The position numbers and the translations under genes are program-made. From Epiperipatus broadwayi (taxonomy: Eukaryota; Onychophora; Udeonychophora; Euonychophora; Peripatidae), in NCBI GenBank assembly GCA_028023455.1, contig JAQFVV010000112.1, positions 124,001-188,000 of the forward strand: 64,000 nt of DNA, written 5' to 3'. Positions 10,623-23,135 of the stretch are shown piece by piece. The notes under the pieces were generated by a model. That model made no database searches. It worked only from the letters and a program-made list of their open reading frames with translations, and was not told the origin of the DNA. Every line of letters starts with the position of its first letter. Position 1 is the stretch's first letter.

Positions 10623-10974
10623 GTCATCTTTTTACAGGAACACACTTTGTACACATCCATATCTATGATGCAATTTAATTTAAAAATTATATAAGTCAAG
10701 ACATCAAAAAAAAAGTTAACACAAAAATAGAATTTTGTAATTATAAAACAGCCACTACAATAATAAATCAAAAGCGATAGATAACCACATGACTGAGTAT
10801 GTACTGAATATAGCAGACAAGAAAATGATTTTAATGAAAAATTATTGACAATGCCACCCATACAAGCAGATACATAAAATTAAAGATCAAATAAACTTAA
10901 ATTAATGTATAATACTTTTTTGTTAAGTTTTATTTAGAATTTTGTTTATTTATTTATTTTGATGTTAATAATAG
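10623..10974. other. AT-rich non-coding DNA
   Basis: The first bases continue the dispersed repeat interrupted by the Tigger copy. Nothing else recognised. Confidence 0.5.
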
Positions 10975-12779
10975 TTCCAACACAATTGAAATAAAAGAAC
11001 TATATAAAAATAATAAATATTTTTTTTATTGAACCAGTTTTCGCCCTATATTAGGGCCTTTTCAAAATACACTTTTCTAATATAATCAATACTCCCTTTA
11101 ACATTCATTTTATGAAATCATTTTACATAATCACATAATCTATTTACATATATATATATACTCCCCCCAATTTATATATATATTATTTTTATACAATAAA
11201 TAAAATTACATTAAATACAATTCAATAATTATATACATATATTATACATGATAAATTATATACACATATTTTATACACTAAATTATATATTATTTCTCAT
11301 ATATTTCTACTAAGCATATCTTCAAATATAATCTTATTTATTTATAGTTAACTAATTATTTATATTAACTAATTATTTATATAAATGATATATATTAATT
11401 TGAAAAACAACAACAAAAAAAAAACAAATCAACCATATATTAAATTTTCCAGTTATCCTTCAATGCTCATTTACTGCTCAACTTTGCAGGTCCTTTAACT
11501 AAATTAACACATTTACTCTTATTCTCTTGAATATCTCATAATATTTCCTTCTATTATAATCTTTAACATATTTTATAACTTCCATATTTTCAATACATTT
11601 CATTCTATAACCAGTATTCATATAATGAAGATATGGTTCTGAATTCATATCCTTCCTTTCAATAGCCCTATTATGCTCTTTTCGTCTTTCTATTGCCGTT
11701 TTCCCCATTTGACCTATATATATTTTACTGAAATTCCTACAAATTATTTTGTATACCAATCCTAGTTTACTTTCTTTATTATTCTCTCTCTTCACATTTG
11801 ATATTCATTTTCCCAATGATTTACTATTCTTCCAAGCAATTCTTATATTCTCATTCAACCTCCCTTTTCCTAAAATCTTATATACATCTTTATAATAAGG
11901 TACTGATATCCATTTGTTATTGAACCTTCCATCTTTGTTTTTATTTTCCTTTTTTCTTTCCCCATATTTTACTTTATCTTTACTCTTACTGTTCAAAACT
12001 TTTCTAATATCTTTTTATTATATCACATCTTCACATAATCCTTTTCTATATTCATTTTTTGTTCAAAGATTCCTTTTTATTTATTATAAGTCTATCAATT
12101 TTTATTTTAAACTCCTTTAAAACTGACATTTTTTGTGACCAAGGTTAGTACAAACTAAGATCAATTATTCCTCTAATTTCAACATGTTTAATATACTATT
12201 TCACCTCTATTTTATTCTCCTTATTTCTATTCAAATAAATAACCAAATATTTTAAACCTTTCTCTTCCTTCTCTATTGTAAACTTAATTTTATATATATT
12301 ATTATTCAATTCATTAAATATTTTTAATATACTCCTATTATTTCCAACAACAATTATATCATCCACATATCTGTAATATTTAATTATTTCTTCATTTTTT
12401 ATATATTTTCCTACTATTTTTTCCTTCCAAATTATTTATAAACATCGATGATAATAACTCACTTATCGAACAATCCATAACCCATTCTTTTTTTATATTC
12501 CAAAACCTATCCTTACATTTAAAATACAAACTATCACTCATTATCATCAATGCTTCCTTAATAGTGTATATCCATTTTTCACATATTCTTCCACTTTTTT
12601 CTAACATACTTATAACTAACTTTATACTTTCATCCCCTGGAACACTTTGATACAATTTTTCTACATCTATTGAAGCAATGGAACTATTCCTATTTAATTT
12701 AATATTATTTATTTCCATAACAATTTCTTCTGAATTTTTAATACTATACATACCATATCCAATTACATCTGCTATTTTT
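10975..12779 (-). mobile_element. Penelope-like element, inverted (left-arm) copy
   Basis: Minus-strand PLE copy. It runs from the RT region near 12779, through the GIY-YIG endonuclease, to a 3' terminal segment with a pLTR-type hairpin (11043-11057) and ends near 10975. It is the left arm of a large inverted repeat whose right arm starts near 12803. The outer ends match too: 11028-11110 is the reverse complement of two right-side blocks (around 14436-14820 and 15788-15840) that now flank a later Tigger insertion. Confidence 0.8.
11043..11057 (-). other. PLE terminal hairpin (hammerhead-like stem II relic)
   Basis: Minus strand reads TTGAAAAG, then GCCCTA, loop, TAGGGC, then GAAAAC. The stem is 6 bp with a 3-nt loop. 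A stem followed by GAAA is the position of stem II and the GAA core in PLE hammerheads. The CTGATGA half of the core is absent, so no activity is expected. Confidence 0.5.
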
Positions 12780-12821
12780 AATTTATGTACAATAATATAT
12801 ATAAAAAAAATAGCAGATGCA
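11440..12821 (-). pseudogene. PLE RT-endonuclease pseudogene (left-arm copy)
   Basis: The 5' part (12821 to about 12392) encodes an RT segment with 'NIKLNRNSSIASIDVEKLYQ' and 'WIYTIKEALMI', ending in a frameshift after 'SSMFINNLEGK'. The downstream part contains the YVDDIIVVG catalytic box in another frame (about 12345-12375). The C-terminal part (11795-11499) is a GIY-YIG endonuclease: 'GLVYKIIC', then 'SKIYIGQMGKTAIERRKEH'. The frame is broken several times. PLE proteins use a telomerase-related RT and a GIY-YIG nuclease for target-primed insertion; this copy cannot make one. Confidence 0.85.
12780..12802. repeat. Centre of the PLE inverted repeat
   Basis: About 23 bp ('atttatgtacaataatatat' plus neighbours) separates the two arms, which both continue as the block containing TAGCAGATG and GGATATG. 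The same spacer recurs at 17169-17190 inside the third copy. It therefore belongs to the plus-strand element, and the breakpoint is at its left edge. Confidence 0.75.
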
Positions 12822-14144
12822 ATTGGATATGATATGTATAGTATTAAAAATTCAGAAAAAAATGTTATGGAAATAAATAATATTAAATTAAATAGGAATA
12901 GTTTCACTGCTTCAATAGATGTAGAAAAAAGGTATCAAAGTGTTCCAAGGGATGAAAGTGTAAAGTTAGTTATAAGTATGTTAGAAAAAAGTGGAAAGAA
13001 TATGTGAAGAATGGATATACACTATTAAGGAAGCATTGATGATAATAAGTGATAGTTTGTATTTTAAATATAAGGATAGGTTTTGGAATATAAAAAAAGA
13101 ATGGGTTATGAGTTGTTAGATAAGTGGGTCATTAGCATCGATGTTTATAAATAATTTGGAAGAAAAAATAGTAGGAAAATATATAAAAAATAAAGAAATA
13201 ATTAAATATTATAAATATGTGGATGATATAATTGTTGTTGGAAATAGTAGGAGTATATGAAAAATATTTAATGAATTGAATAATAATATATATAAAATTA
13301 AGTTTACAATAGAGAAGGAAGAGAAAGGTTTAAAATATTTGGTTATTTATTTGAATAGAATTAAGGAGAACAAAATAGAGGTGAAATAGTATATTAAACA
13401 TGTTGAAATTAGAGGAATAATTGATCTTAGTTTGTACTAACTGTGGTCACAAAAAATGTCAGTTTTAAAGGGGTTTAAAATAGAAAATGATAGACTTACA
13501 ATAAATAAAAAGAAATCTATTGAACAAAAAATAAATATAGAAAAGGATTATGTGAAGATGTGATATAATAAAAAAGACATTAGAAAAGTTTTGAAGAGTA
13601 AGAGTAAAAATAAAGTAAAATGTGGGGAAAGAAAAAAGGAAAATAAAAACAAAGATGAAAGGTTCAATAACCAATACCTTATTATAAAGATGTATATAAG
13701 ATTTTAGGAAAATGGAGGTTGAATGAGGATATAAGAATTGCTTGGAAGAATAGTAAATCATTGGAAAAATGAATATCAAATGTGAAGAGAGAGAATAACA
13801 AAGAAAGTAAAATAGGATTGGTATACAAAATAATTTGTAGGTGTTGCAGTAAAATATATATAGGTCAAATGGGGAAAACAGCAATAGAAGTGGGAAAAGA
13901 GCATAATAGGGCTATTGAAAGGAAAAATATGAATTCAGGATCATATGTTCATTATTTGAATACTGGTCATAGAATGAGATGTATTGATGATATGGAAGTT
14001 ATAAAATATTTTAAAGATTATAATAGAAGGAAATATTATGAGACAGTATATATTCAAAAGAATATGAGTAAATGCATTAATTTAGTTAAAGGATGTGCAA
14101 AGTTGAGTAGTAAATGGGCATTAAAGGATATCTGGAAAATTTAA
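12809..14144 (+). pseudogene. PLE RT-endonuclease pseudogene (right-arm copy)
   Basis: RT fragment 'IADAIGYDMYSIKNSEK' to 'VISMLEKSGK', then a frame change, with 'YVDDIIVVG' near 13215-13240. In-frame stops follow. An uninterrupted endonuclease segment at 13782-14144 holds 'GLVYKIICRCCSKIYIGQ' and the downstream 'KEHNRAIER' helix, ending 'KDIWKI' and TAA. At least five stops or frameshifts make it non-functional. Confidence 0.85.
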
Positions 14145-14710
14145 TATATGATTGATATAGTTTTTTTTATTGTTGTTGTTGTTTTTTAAATTAATATATA
14201 TGATATATGGAAATAATTAGTTAACTATAAATAAATAAGGTTATATTTGAAGATATGGTTAGTAGAAATATATGAGAAATAATATATAATTTAGTGTACA
14301 AAGTATGTGTATATAATTTATGATGTATAATATATGTATATAATTATTTAATTGTATTTAATGTAATTTTATTTATTGTATATATATGTAAATAGGTTAT
14401 GTGATTATGTAAAATGATTTTATAAAATGAACATTAGAGGGAGTATTGATAGATATAAAGAAGGAATAGAAAATATTAACATCTGTTAATTGAATGTAAA
14501 TACTTGAAAACAGAAAGGGTATATATAATGAAGTTATGGAAGTATAAATATGAAAAAAGTGATTATACAAAAAGTGGATTATTGGTTTTTATGCTGGGTT
14601 TGGGAAAAGATAAGAGGGATTTAGATATAAAGGCCATAGAGTTGACAAAGATTATGTTGCGGAAATGGGATGGAGCAGAATATGGGAAAACTTAGACTGG
14701 GGAATGGAAA

Positions 14711-14797
14711 ATAAAGTGGCTAACAGGTTTCTCTGGGCATAATTGCTGAGAAATTCTTGACTTCGTTTAAGGAGAAGATACAGTACATCACATCACA
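14711..14797 (+). repeat. Short repeat shared with 40011-40108
   Basis: About 85 bp ('ggctaacaggtttctctggg' onward, ending in a CATCACAT-rich tail) is nearly identical to 40011-40108, where it sits inside a Tigger copy. The low-complexity tail suggests a short retroposon. No tRNA boxes are evident. Confidence 0.55.
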
Positions 14798-14820
14798 TGT
14801 GATTATATTAGAAAAGTGTA

Positions 14821-15787
14821 CATCTGGGTCTCTTTTTATGCGGATTTATTTAACACGATTTTGAAGTTACGCGATTCACGTTTCTCCGGAAGTCAAACTC
14901 TGATAATGCGCTATTACTTTAAATAATAAATTTCGCACACTTACATCATATTGAAAGTAATAGCACATTATTGGAATTCGACTTTCATCTTAGTAATTTC
15001 AATATTTTCAGTGCTTTATAATAGTAAGATTTTATGCAATAATGAAATTAAAATCATGATTTCCACATTTTATGTATACACACATTAAATTTTACAAGAT
15101 TATAATGTAAATTTGTTCAAACATTGTGCATGTTAATTTTGCATTTTAAATCACATTCTGTTTTTGCTTTTTAAAAAAGGACGTAATCAATTATTAATCA
15201 TTTAGTGTCCGCAAGTTTATTTTTAAAAGGTGAGTAATAGCAGTGGGCACAATTAAAATTAAAAATTAAAAAATTAAAGACAAAAATAAGAATTTAATTT
15301 TTAGTTGTTAGATTAATTACTAATTACATTGTCACCAGAAAACCATTAACACAACATGAGAGTGATGTTGGTGCTAGTTGTATTTCCTCTTGTGAAGAAT
15401 CTGATTTTTTACCAGTTTGCAAACGAACCTGTTTATCGGAAAATAGCGATAATAATTAAAACGTGTATAAAAAAATGTAAATTACTGTAAATTATGCATA
15501 AAAATATATTGTTTTGAATAAAATTAAATATTATAGTTAAAAAAAGTTTGTCTTGTATCAATTTTTTTCAAATTTGAAAATTTTTATTAGTCATATTTTA
15601 TTTCCTTATTTTTTTTTTTGCGCAAATTTTAAAGTAATTTTACATTGGTACTTTGCTTTTAGTGATCTTTGAAAAATCACAGTCCGTATCCCCCCTTTTT
15701 CAAGGTAAGTTACATCTATTTTTGCGCGATTTCATTTGCGCGTGTTTTCTGAGGAACCTATCTATCGCGTAAAATGAGACCCAGGTG
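14821..15787 (+). mobile_element. Non-autonomous Tigger-like transposon, copy 2
   Basis: Starts CATCTGGGTCTC and ends GAGACCCAGGTG, with TA duplications at 14819-14820 and 15788-15789. It interrupts the PLE terminal sequence, since the left-arm PLE copy has the joined sequence. It therefore inserted after the PLE array formed. About 967 bp, no coding capacity. Confidence 0.85.
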
Positions 15788-18725
15788 TATTTTGAAAAGG
15801 CCCTAATATAGCGGGAAAATGGTTCAATAAAGGAAATATTTATTATTTTTATATATAGTTGTTTTATTTCAATTATGTTGCAACCATTATTAATTATTGA
15901 AAACAACATTATGGACAAATTTATGTTTGACCATTATTAAGGATTATTCAAGATTAATTGACTGTTGAATTTGAATTAATGTTCATTTTTTTGGAATATA
16001 AATTAAGTGAAAATTAGATAGAAAGGAGAAATAATAATAATAAAAAAGAAGTGGTCAAGGGGGAAAAAAGTTTTTTATTTATTTTTTAATATCATTTATA
16101 TTACTATATTTTAATTAATTGAATTGGAAGTTATATTGTTTTAGAAAAAGAATGGAAATTAAGTAAAAGTTATTTGTAAGTTAATAAAAAGTAATGTGCA
16201 TAAAAGGATAGAAGAATTAAAGCACCAGTTATCTTTTTCAAAATGAACCCAATTATATGTATTAAATATAAAGGCAAAAAATAATAAGTCATAGGCTTGA
16301 GGAAACTTTCATTTTAAATAGGTTTAAAGTAAAAGAAAAATATGAACATTGTAGATATTTTTATAAAAGAAAAGTGTATTAGACTTAAAAACATGTTAAG
16401 AAGAGATGTATGTAAAGAAACATTTGAATGTATACAATACCAATTATTGGATCATAATAAATTAATGAATATATTAAACATAAAGTAGGATAAAAAATGG
16501 GATTGGTTAGAAAGGAAGAATGAAAATTTGGAAGATGGTTTACATGAAAATAATATAGGAAGTTATAATTGTATTAAAAAATATTAAATTTGTAAATTTA
16601 TCAAATATTGAATTTGATAATGATCAGTTGGAGATATTAAATAAGGAAAATATATATATACGATTTGTTAATGGAGATGTCCATAAAGAAACTGTTGTAA
16701 GTATGGAAGCAGCAGACATAAAAGATGAATTAAAAATTGATCTGCAATCAAAACTTAATCATGTGACAAATGATAGAAAATGTTATAATAAAAAAGAATG
16801 GAAAGAAAAGTGTATTATAAAAAAAAATTATAGAAAAGATGAATAATGAGAAATTGATAATAACATGTGAAGACAAAGGTAATATGTTTGTAATTTTAAA
16901 AGAATATGAGTATAATAAGAAAATGAATGAAGATATAATAAAATAAGGATATGAAGAAATGTATAAAGATCCTGGAAATAAAATAAAAACAAAGTATAAA
17001 GTGATATTGAATTATATGAAGGAAAATAAATTGATTAATAGTAAAAAATATAGATGGTTATATTCAACGGCTTTTGTGCATCCATATATATTTTGAAAAA
17101 TAAAAACACACAAAGAAGATATGGCTGCAAGAGTAATTGTAAATTTTGACAATCATATTCTTAAGAATTTATGTACAATAATACACACACACACACATTA
17201 TATATATATATATATAAAGTAGATATAATTGGATATGGCATGTATAGTATTAAAAATTCAGAAGAAATTGTTATGGAATTAAATAATATTAAATTAAATA
17301 GGAATAGTTTGATTGCTTCAATAGATGTAGTAAAAATGTATCAAAGTGTTCCAAAAGATAAAAGTATAAAGTTAGTTATAAGTATGTTAGAAAAAAGTGG
17401 AAGAATATGTGAAGAATGGATATACACTATTAAGGAAGCATTGATGATAATAAGTGATAGTTTGTATTTTAAATATAAAGATAGGTTTTGGAATATAAAA
17501 AAAGAATGGGTTATGAGTTGTTCAATTAGTGGATTATTATCATCGATGTTTATAAATAATTTGGAAGAAAAAATAGTAGGAAAATATATAAAAAATAAAG
17601 AACTAATTAAATATTATAGATATGTGGATGATATAATTGTTGTTGGAAATAGTAGGAGTATATTAAAAATATTTAATGAATTGAATAATAATATATATAA
17701 AATTAAGTTTACAATGGCGAAGGAAGAAAAAGGTTTAAAATAGTTGGATATTTATTTGAATAGAAATAAGGAAAATGAAATAGAGGTGAAATAGTATATT
17801 AAAGATGTTGAAATTAGAGGAATAATTGATCTTAGTTCATACCAACCTTGGTCACAACAAATTTCAGTTTTAAAGGGATTTGAAATAAAAAATGATAGAT
17901 TTACAATAAATAAAAAGGAATCTATTTTAAAAAAATGAATATAGAAAAGGATTATATGAAGATGGGATATAATAAAAAAGATATTAGAAAAGTTTTGAAC
18001 AGTAAGAGTAAATATAAAGTAAAATATGGGGAAAGGAAAATAAAAACAAAGATGGAAGGTTCAATAATAAATGGATATCAGCACCTTATTATAAAGATGT
18101 ATATAAGATTTTAGGAAAAGAGAGGTTGAATGTGAATATAAGATTTGCTTGGAAGAACAGTAAATCATTGGGAAAATGAATATCAAATGTGAAGAGAGAG
18201 AATAATAAAGTAAAATAGGATTGGTATACAAAATAATTTGTAGGTGTTGCAGTAAAATATATATATAGGTCAAACGGGGAAAACAGCAATAGAAAGGGGG
18301 AATGAGCATAATAGGGCTATTGAAAGGAAGGATATGAATTCAGGACCATATGTTCATTATTTGAATACTGGTCATAGAATGAGATGTATTGAAGATATGG
18401 AAGTTATAAAATATGTTAAAGATTATAATACAAGGAAATATTATGAAACAGTATATATTTAAGAGAATATGAGTAAATGTGTTAATTTAGTTAAAGGACC
18501 TGCAAAGTTGAGTAGTAAATGGACATTGAAGCATAACTGGAAAATTTGATATATGGTTGATTTGTTTTTTTTGTTGTTGTTTTTTAAATTAATATATATG
18601 ATATATGTAAATAATTAGTTAATGTAAATAATTAGTTAACTATAAATAAATAAGGTTATATTTGAAGATATGGTTAGTAGAAATATATGAGAAATGATAT
18701 ATAATGTAGTGTATAAAGTATGTGT
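15788..18725 (+). mobile_element. Penelope-like element, tandem third copy
   Basis: Begins with the same pLTR segment that ends the right-arm copy ('ttttgaaaaggccctaatat' then 'ggttcaataaa'), so the two are in tandem, the usual PLE arrangement. It contains the N-terminal region lacking in the other copies, then RT, endonuclease and an AT-rich 3' tail, and stops near 18725 before the terminal hairpin. Confidence 0.8.
16250..18549 (+). pseudogene. PLE polyprotein pseudogene, longest copy
   Basis: N-terminal part: about 16628-16846 is open, then 'DKGNMFVILKEYEYNKKM' and 'YKVILNYMKENKLI', then 'FVHPYIF.KIKTHKED'. These match the PLE N-terminal and RT1-2 motifs (DKG, P.iYG..K.HK). RT core 17200-17743: 'ASIDVVKMYQSVP' and 'YYRYVDDIIVVGNS'. 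A (CA)n/(TA)n tract at 17185-17217 lies inside the frame. The endonuclease near 18180-18549 is frameshifted at 'KIYIGQ'. Stops throughout; dead copy. Confidence 0.8.
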
Positions 18726-18869
18726 GTTTTTTTTTTATTCTATCATATCAACCATTTGATGGCGTTGATGCTAATCAAAAACACATACATATTATGATTC
18801 TGGGCTGGGTCTATGATTCTATATAAATATCGGCTTTAGTTTTGTAATAGGAAATTAGAGTAACTAATA
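18726..18869. other. Unassigned DNA between PLE and hAT
   Basis: About 145 bp, partly T-rich, with no recognised content. Confidence 0.5.
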
Positions 18870-20081
18870 GTAAATAACAGGGCCGGCGGAAGCGGGCATG
18901 CAACGCATGCTAGGCATGCGGGCGCTGGCAGAAGGAGGCGCCATCACTGAGAGATTAGCATCTGAAAAAGAAGGCGCCATCCCTGAGAAATTAAAACTCT
19001 ACTAACAAAAATACTCACATTTGAAGAATATTATTCTCAAATGTTTATTTACAAAAATTATTGAGAGTAGATTATTGAAAATCATATGAAGTCATATTAT
19101 ATCTTATTAAATGACACACACAAGCAGGCCTGCACACAAGCTCTGCTTAATATTAAAAATATAAAACAATCAAATCTATTATTTATCATGAACAATAAAC
19201 TAAACATAAAGTTTATTATATTACAAATTTCATATTGTAATGTTTATATATATATAGTACTGCTTATAGTAAACTATAAGTAACTTTCTGCTAGCAAATA
19301 TATAAATAAACACACACTAAAAGTATTATAAATTAGAACTTATGTATGTATATGCGTATATATATATTAGATCATGTACATAATTTTGAAATCGTAAGAA
19401 ACGATTATAATATTGCAAAATAAAACATTTTCTAATTTTTTATTTAAATAATAATTTGATATAAATATTCGAACGTGTATGTAATATATATTATAGGTAT
19501 AATTCCAGTAAACTTAATATAATTTTCAGTTTACTTTTTATTTTATATATTTTAATCGTTGTCAAAAGTCTATTTTTTCTGCATACTAATTAGGTTTGCA
19601 AATTAATTACATACGTTTGCTTATGATGTTTATCGCAAATTTTAAAATCTTAGTAAGAACTTGTAAACAATAATTATAATCCCAGGAAATTTTCTATTGA
19701 AATCGCAAATCAGGCCTGGCAGGCCACCTGTGTTAATTAGAAAAATATATGATAACAAAAGAAAATCTTGCCAATGGTAAAACTAAAATGTTCAATCAAG
19801 CGTAAAAAACTGGACACTTGAGTTATTTTAAAACCTGACCATTTTTAATGTCAATGGCTGAATATTTCCAATTTATTAGCTGCCTTTTTTAGGTAAACAA
19901 GTTAAACAACTTCTTCCCTCCGCGTATAGAGTTTTGTATTTTGGCGCAAGAAGTAATTTGTGTTGGACATCTAAATTAGCGATATATAATCTTAAGTATT
20001 AAGATACATGATGTAAATATATAAATTAGAGTCCGTATTTATTTATTTATTACATTTGAAAATTATTTTAAAGTGGCGTTC

Positions 20082-22399
20082 ATGAGTAAAAGTAATATGG
20101 AATCAAAAACTAAGAAAAAACTATCCGGTGCACAAAATCGTAAACGCCAAGCTGAAAAAATAGCAAACATTAAAAAACAAAGTGGATCACTTAATAAATA
20201 TCTTAAAATATCAACTGCTTCTGAAATAGCTTATACTCAACAAGAACCAGAACCGTGCACATCATCTAGATCACAGGGAACTGTTGAAAATATTGAACAA
20301 GATTTTAGTAAGAAACAGTTAAGTGACAACAAAGTCATTGTGCCAATATCATATCAAATGTGTACAAATTTAGAAGATCCAGCTGAATGGAATAAAATCG
20401 ATGACAAACTACGTGTTATTTTAGTAGAAATGGGGCCTGTTCAAAAGAAAGATATTATATATCCGAACGATGTACATGGCCGTAAATTTTCTGATGTATA
20501 TTATAATAGAAAAATGGAAAACGGAGAAGTAGTTTTTCGAAAATGGCTTATTTATTCCGAAATTTTGAACTCTGTGTTTTGCTTTTGTTGCAAAGTTTTT
20601 GGATCTACTGAATCTAGCCTCATAGAAGGATACAATAATTGGAGAAATTTAAGTACAACTTTACACAGACATGAAACTAGTATGGCTCACATGAAAAGTT
20701 TATTGAATTGGAATGAACTTGAGAAAAGATTAAAAAACAAAATTACTATTGATTGTCAATCTCAAAATTTATATGAAATGGAAAAGAAACATTGGAGGAG
20801 TGTTTTGGAACGTTTGATTGAAATTATCAAATTCCTTGGTAGTCAAAATTTAGCATTTCGCGGATCATCTGATAAATTATACGAAAAAAATAACGGAAAT
20901 TTTTTAAAATTAATTGAATTATTTGCGAAGTTTGATCCCGTTATGGAAAATCATGTTGAGAGGGCCCTAGATCAAAACAATAGAGTACATTATTTGAGCA
21001 AAGATAGCCAAAATGAATTATTGGAAATTTTAAGTACAGCAATTAGGGAAACAATTTTATTATCGATAAAGAAATCCAAATATTATTCTATTATTTTAGA
21101 TTGTACACCAGATGCAAGTAAAACTGAACAAATGACCATAATTATTCGCTTCGTTTTTTGTAATAATGGAACGGTTAAAATTAGAGAAAACTTTTTAGGT
21201 TTCATAGATATAACAGATTCCACTGGACGAGGTTTATGTACAACAATAATTGAACAACTGGAAAAATGGAAGATTCCCATTGAAGACATGCGTGGTCAAG
21301 GGTATGATAATGGGGCCAACATGAAAGGCAAAAAGGCTCCTTTTAAAATTTATTAAAACTTTAACTCTAAAACAACCATCAGAAACACGATGGGAAAGCA
21401 GAATTGATGCAATCCGGCCTCTATGGTATCAGTTGGGTGAAATTTATGATGCACTCTATGAAATAATGAACAACGAATCTTTTAATAGAGAAATTCAACA
21501 TGAAGCTCAATCACTCTGCACTAACCTTAAGGATTACAAATTTATTTGTTCTTTAATAATTTGGCATGATATATTAAATAGAATAAATCCTGTCAGTAAA
21601 ATGCTCCAAAATGTAAATATGAATGCTTCACTTGCTTTAGAATCGATCGCAAATCTAAATAAATTTTTACGAGAATATCGATCAGATTCAAATTTCAAAA
21701 ACATTCTCAAAATTGCAGATGAACTTAGCGAAGAGGTTGATGGAGAGAAAGAATTTAAAACTGCCAAAGAAGTTCGACAACGGAAAAAAAACTCGTCAAT
21801 TTGATTACGAGCATCAGGACGAAACACCTCAAATACCTGAAGAAAAATTTAAAATAAACATGTTTTTTACACTTTTAGATGTAGCGATTAATTCTTTAAC
21901 AGAACGCTTTGAACTCCTCGAAGCATGTTATAATAATTTCAATTTTCTATATAAAATATCAGAAATTAATAAGAGCGAGTTACAAGCAAAATGCAAAGAT
22001 TTAGAAAATATTTTGAAATTTGATAACAGTAAAGATATTAATGCTACAGATTTATTCCACGAATTATGTGCTTTTCGAGATATTTTTCAAAAGGATTTTT
22101 TAAATTCTCAAAACTCTTTCGAAACACTTAATTTTATAGTTTCTAATAATTTATCTATGCCAAACTTATCAATAGCTTTAAGAATATTATTAACATTACC
22201 TGTTAGTGTTGCAAGCGGTGAACGCTCTTTTTCTAAGTTAAAATTAATTAAAACTTACTTGAGAACAACTATGTCACAAAAACGGCTTGTTAATTTGGCA
22301 TTAATTGCTATTGAAAATGATATTTGTGCAGAACTGGAAATAAATACAATCATATCAAGGTTTATTAATATGAAGTCAAGGAGTATAAAATTATTATAA
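20082..22399 (+). pseudogene. hAT transposase, disrupted
   Basis: The first ATG is at 20082. N-terminus 'KKLSGAQNRKRQAEK' and 'SGSLNKYL' are typical of ZMYM1-like hAT proteins. A TTF-type zinc finger lies around residues 150-215: 'KWLIYSEILNSVFCFCCKVF', then 'LHRHETSMAHM'. The catalytic core shows 'ILDCTPDASKTEQM' and 'GQGYDNGANMKGKK'. Just after this the frame jumps straight to 'KQPSETRWESRIDAIRPLWY', so the central insertion domain is deleted around 21345. A second break is a 1-nt shift in an A-run near 21785. The C-terminal dimerisation domain 'SVASGERSFSKLKLIKTYLR' is intact (ends 22399). Not functional as it stands. Confidence 0.9.
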
Positions 22400-22752
22400 T
22401 TATAACATGTTTTGTAATGCATTTACTTTTTTTAACTGTATTTTCTTTTTTTAATATTAAAAATTATTTATTTACATTGCCTTGTTTGTTTCCTTAGAAA
22501 GATTTTGTACACTAATATTTATAACATGTAGGTGGTATACATTAAAGTGACCAGATTTTAACATTGGTAAAACGGGACACCATTGACCGGGGGGGGGGGC
22601 TGATTAAAAATTTGGTTTATATGGAGCGTTTATATAGATATAGCGTACATTAATAATAATAATAAATTAAATATGTATGTTTGTAATATCTTCTTTTATT
22701 AAAATTATTTCATTTATAAATTGTAAATTTATTATTAAATTTGCTAATATTT

Positions 22753-23037
22753 GCATAAATTTAGAGGTTAGAAAAATTAGCAAAAATTTTAAAAATAATG
22801 GGTTTGTTAAAAACAGACAGTGACGCAAATAATAAATATGAAATTTTAAAAAAAAAAATATTTGAGATTAAAATATGTAAATGTTTTTCGAAAATTATTT
22901 TAAACATTTAAATATTTTAATCTCAAACATTATTTTTTTTTAATTTATTATATATATATATTTGAATCACTCTGTCTATTTTTAACAAACACATTATTTT
23001 TAAAATTTCTGCAAATTTTTCTAACATCTAAATTTGC
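22753..23037. repeat. Long imperfect inverted repeat
   Basis: Left arm starts 'gcataaatttagaggttag' at 22753. The right arm ends with 'ctaacatctaaatttgc' at 23037. Arms are about 130 bp around a loop near 22887-22900. Mismatches are scattered. Confidence 0.85.
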
Positions 23038-23040
23038 CGT

Positions 23041-23097
23041 GTTAAATTATATATTATTTCATACAAACCGTTTGTATGAAATAATATATAATTTAAC
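23041..23097. repeat. Perfect 28-bp-arm palindrome
   Basis: Bases 23041-23068 and 23070-23097 are exact reverse complements around a single C at 23069. It follows the long inverted repeat directly. Confidence 0.98.
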
Positions 23098-23107
23098 AAT
23101 CAATTTT

Positions 23108-23135
23108 ATGCTATTTTTGATATCAAAAATAGCAT
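23108..23135. repeat. Perfect 14-bp-arm palindrome
   Basis: ATGCTATTTTTGAT is followed immediately by its exact reverse complement. Third of three stacked hairpins in the nested element. Confidence 0.98.

Larger units (their letters stand above)
12803..14820 (+). mobile_element. Penelope-like element, right-arm copy (5'-truncated)
   Basis: Plus-strand PLE, truncated at the same internal RT point as the minus copy and joined head to head with it. Coding relic to 14144, then an AT-rich 3' region to the Tigger insertion at 14821; its terminal sequence continues at 15788. Compared with the left arm it holds about 350 extra bases (14452-14800), including the small repeat 14711-14797. This is either an insertion here or a deletion in the left arm. 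Confidence 0.8.
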
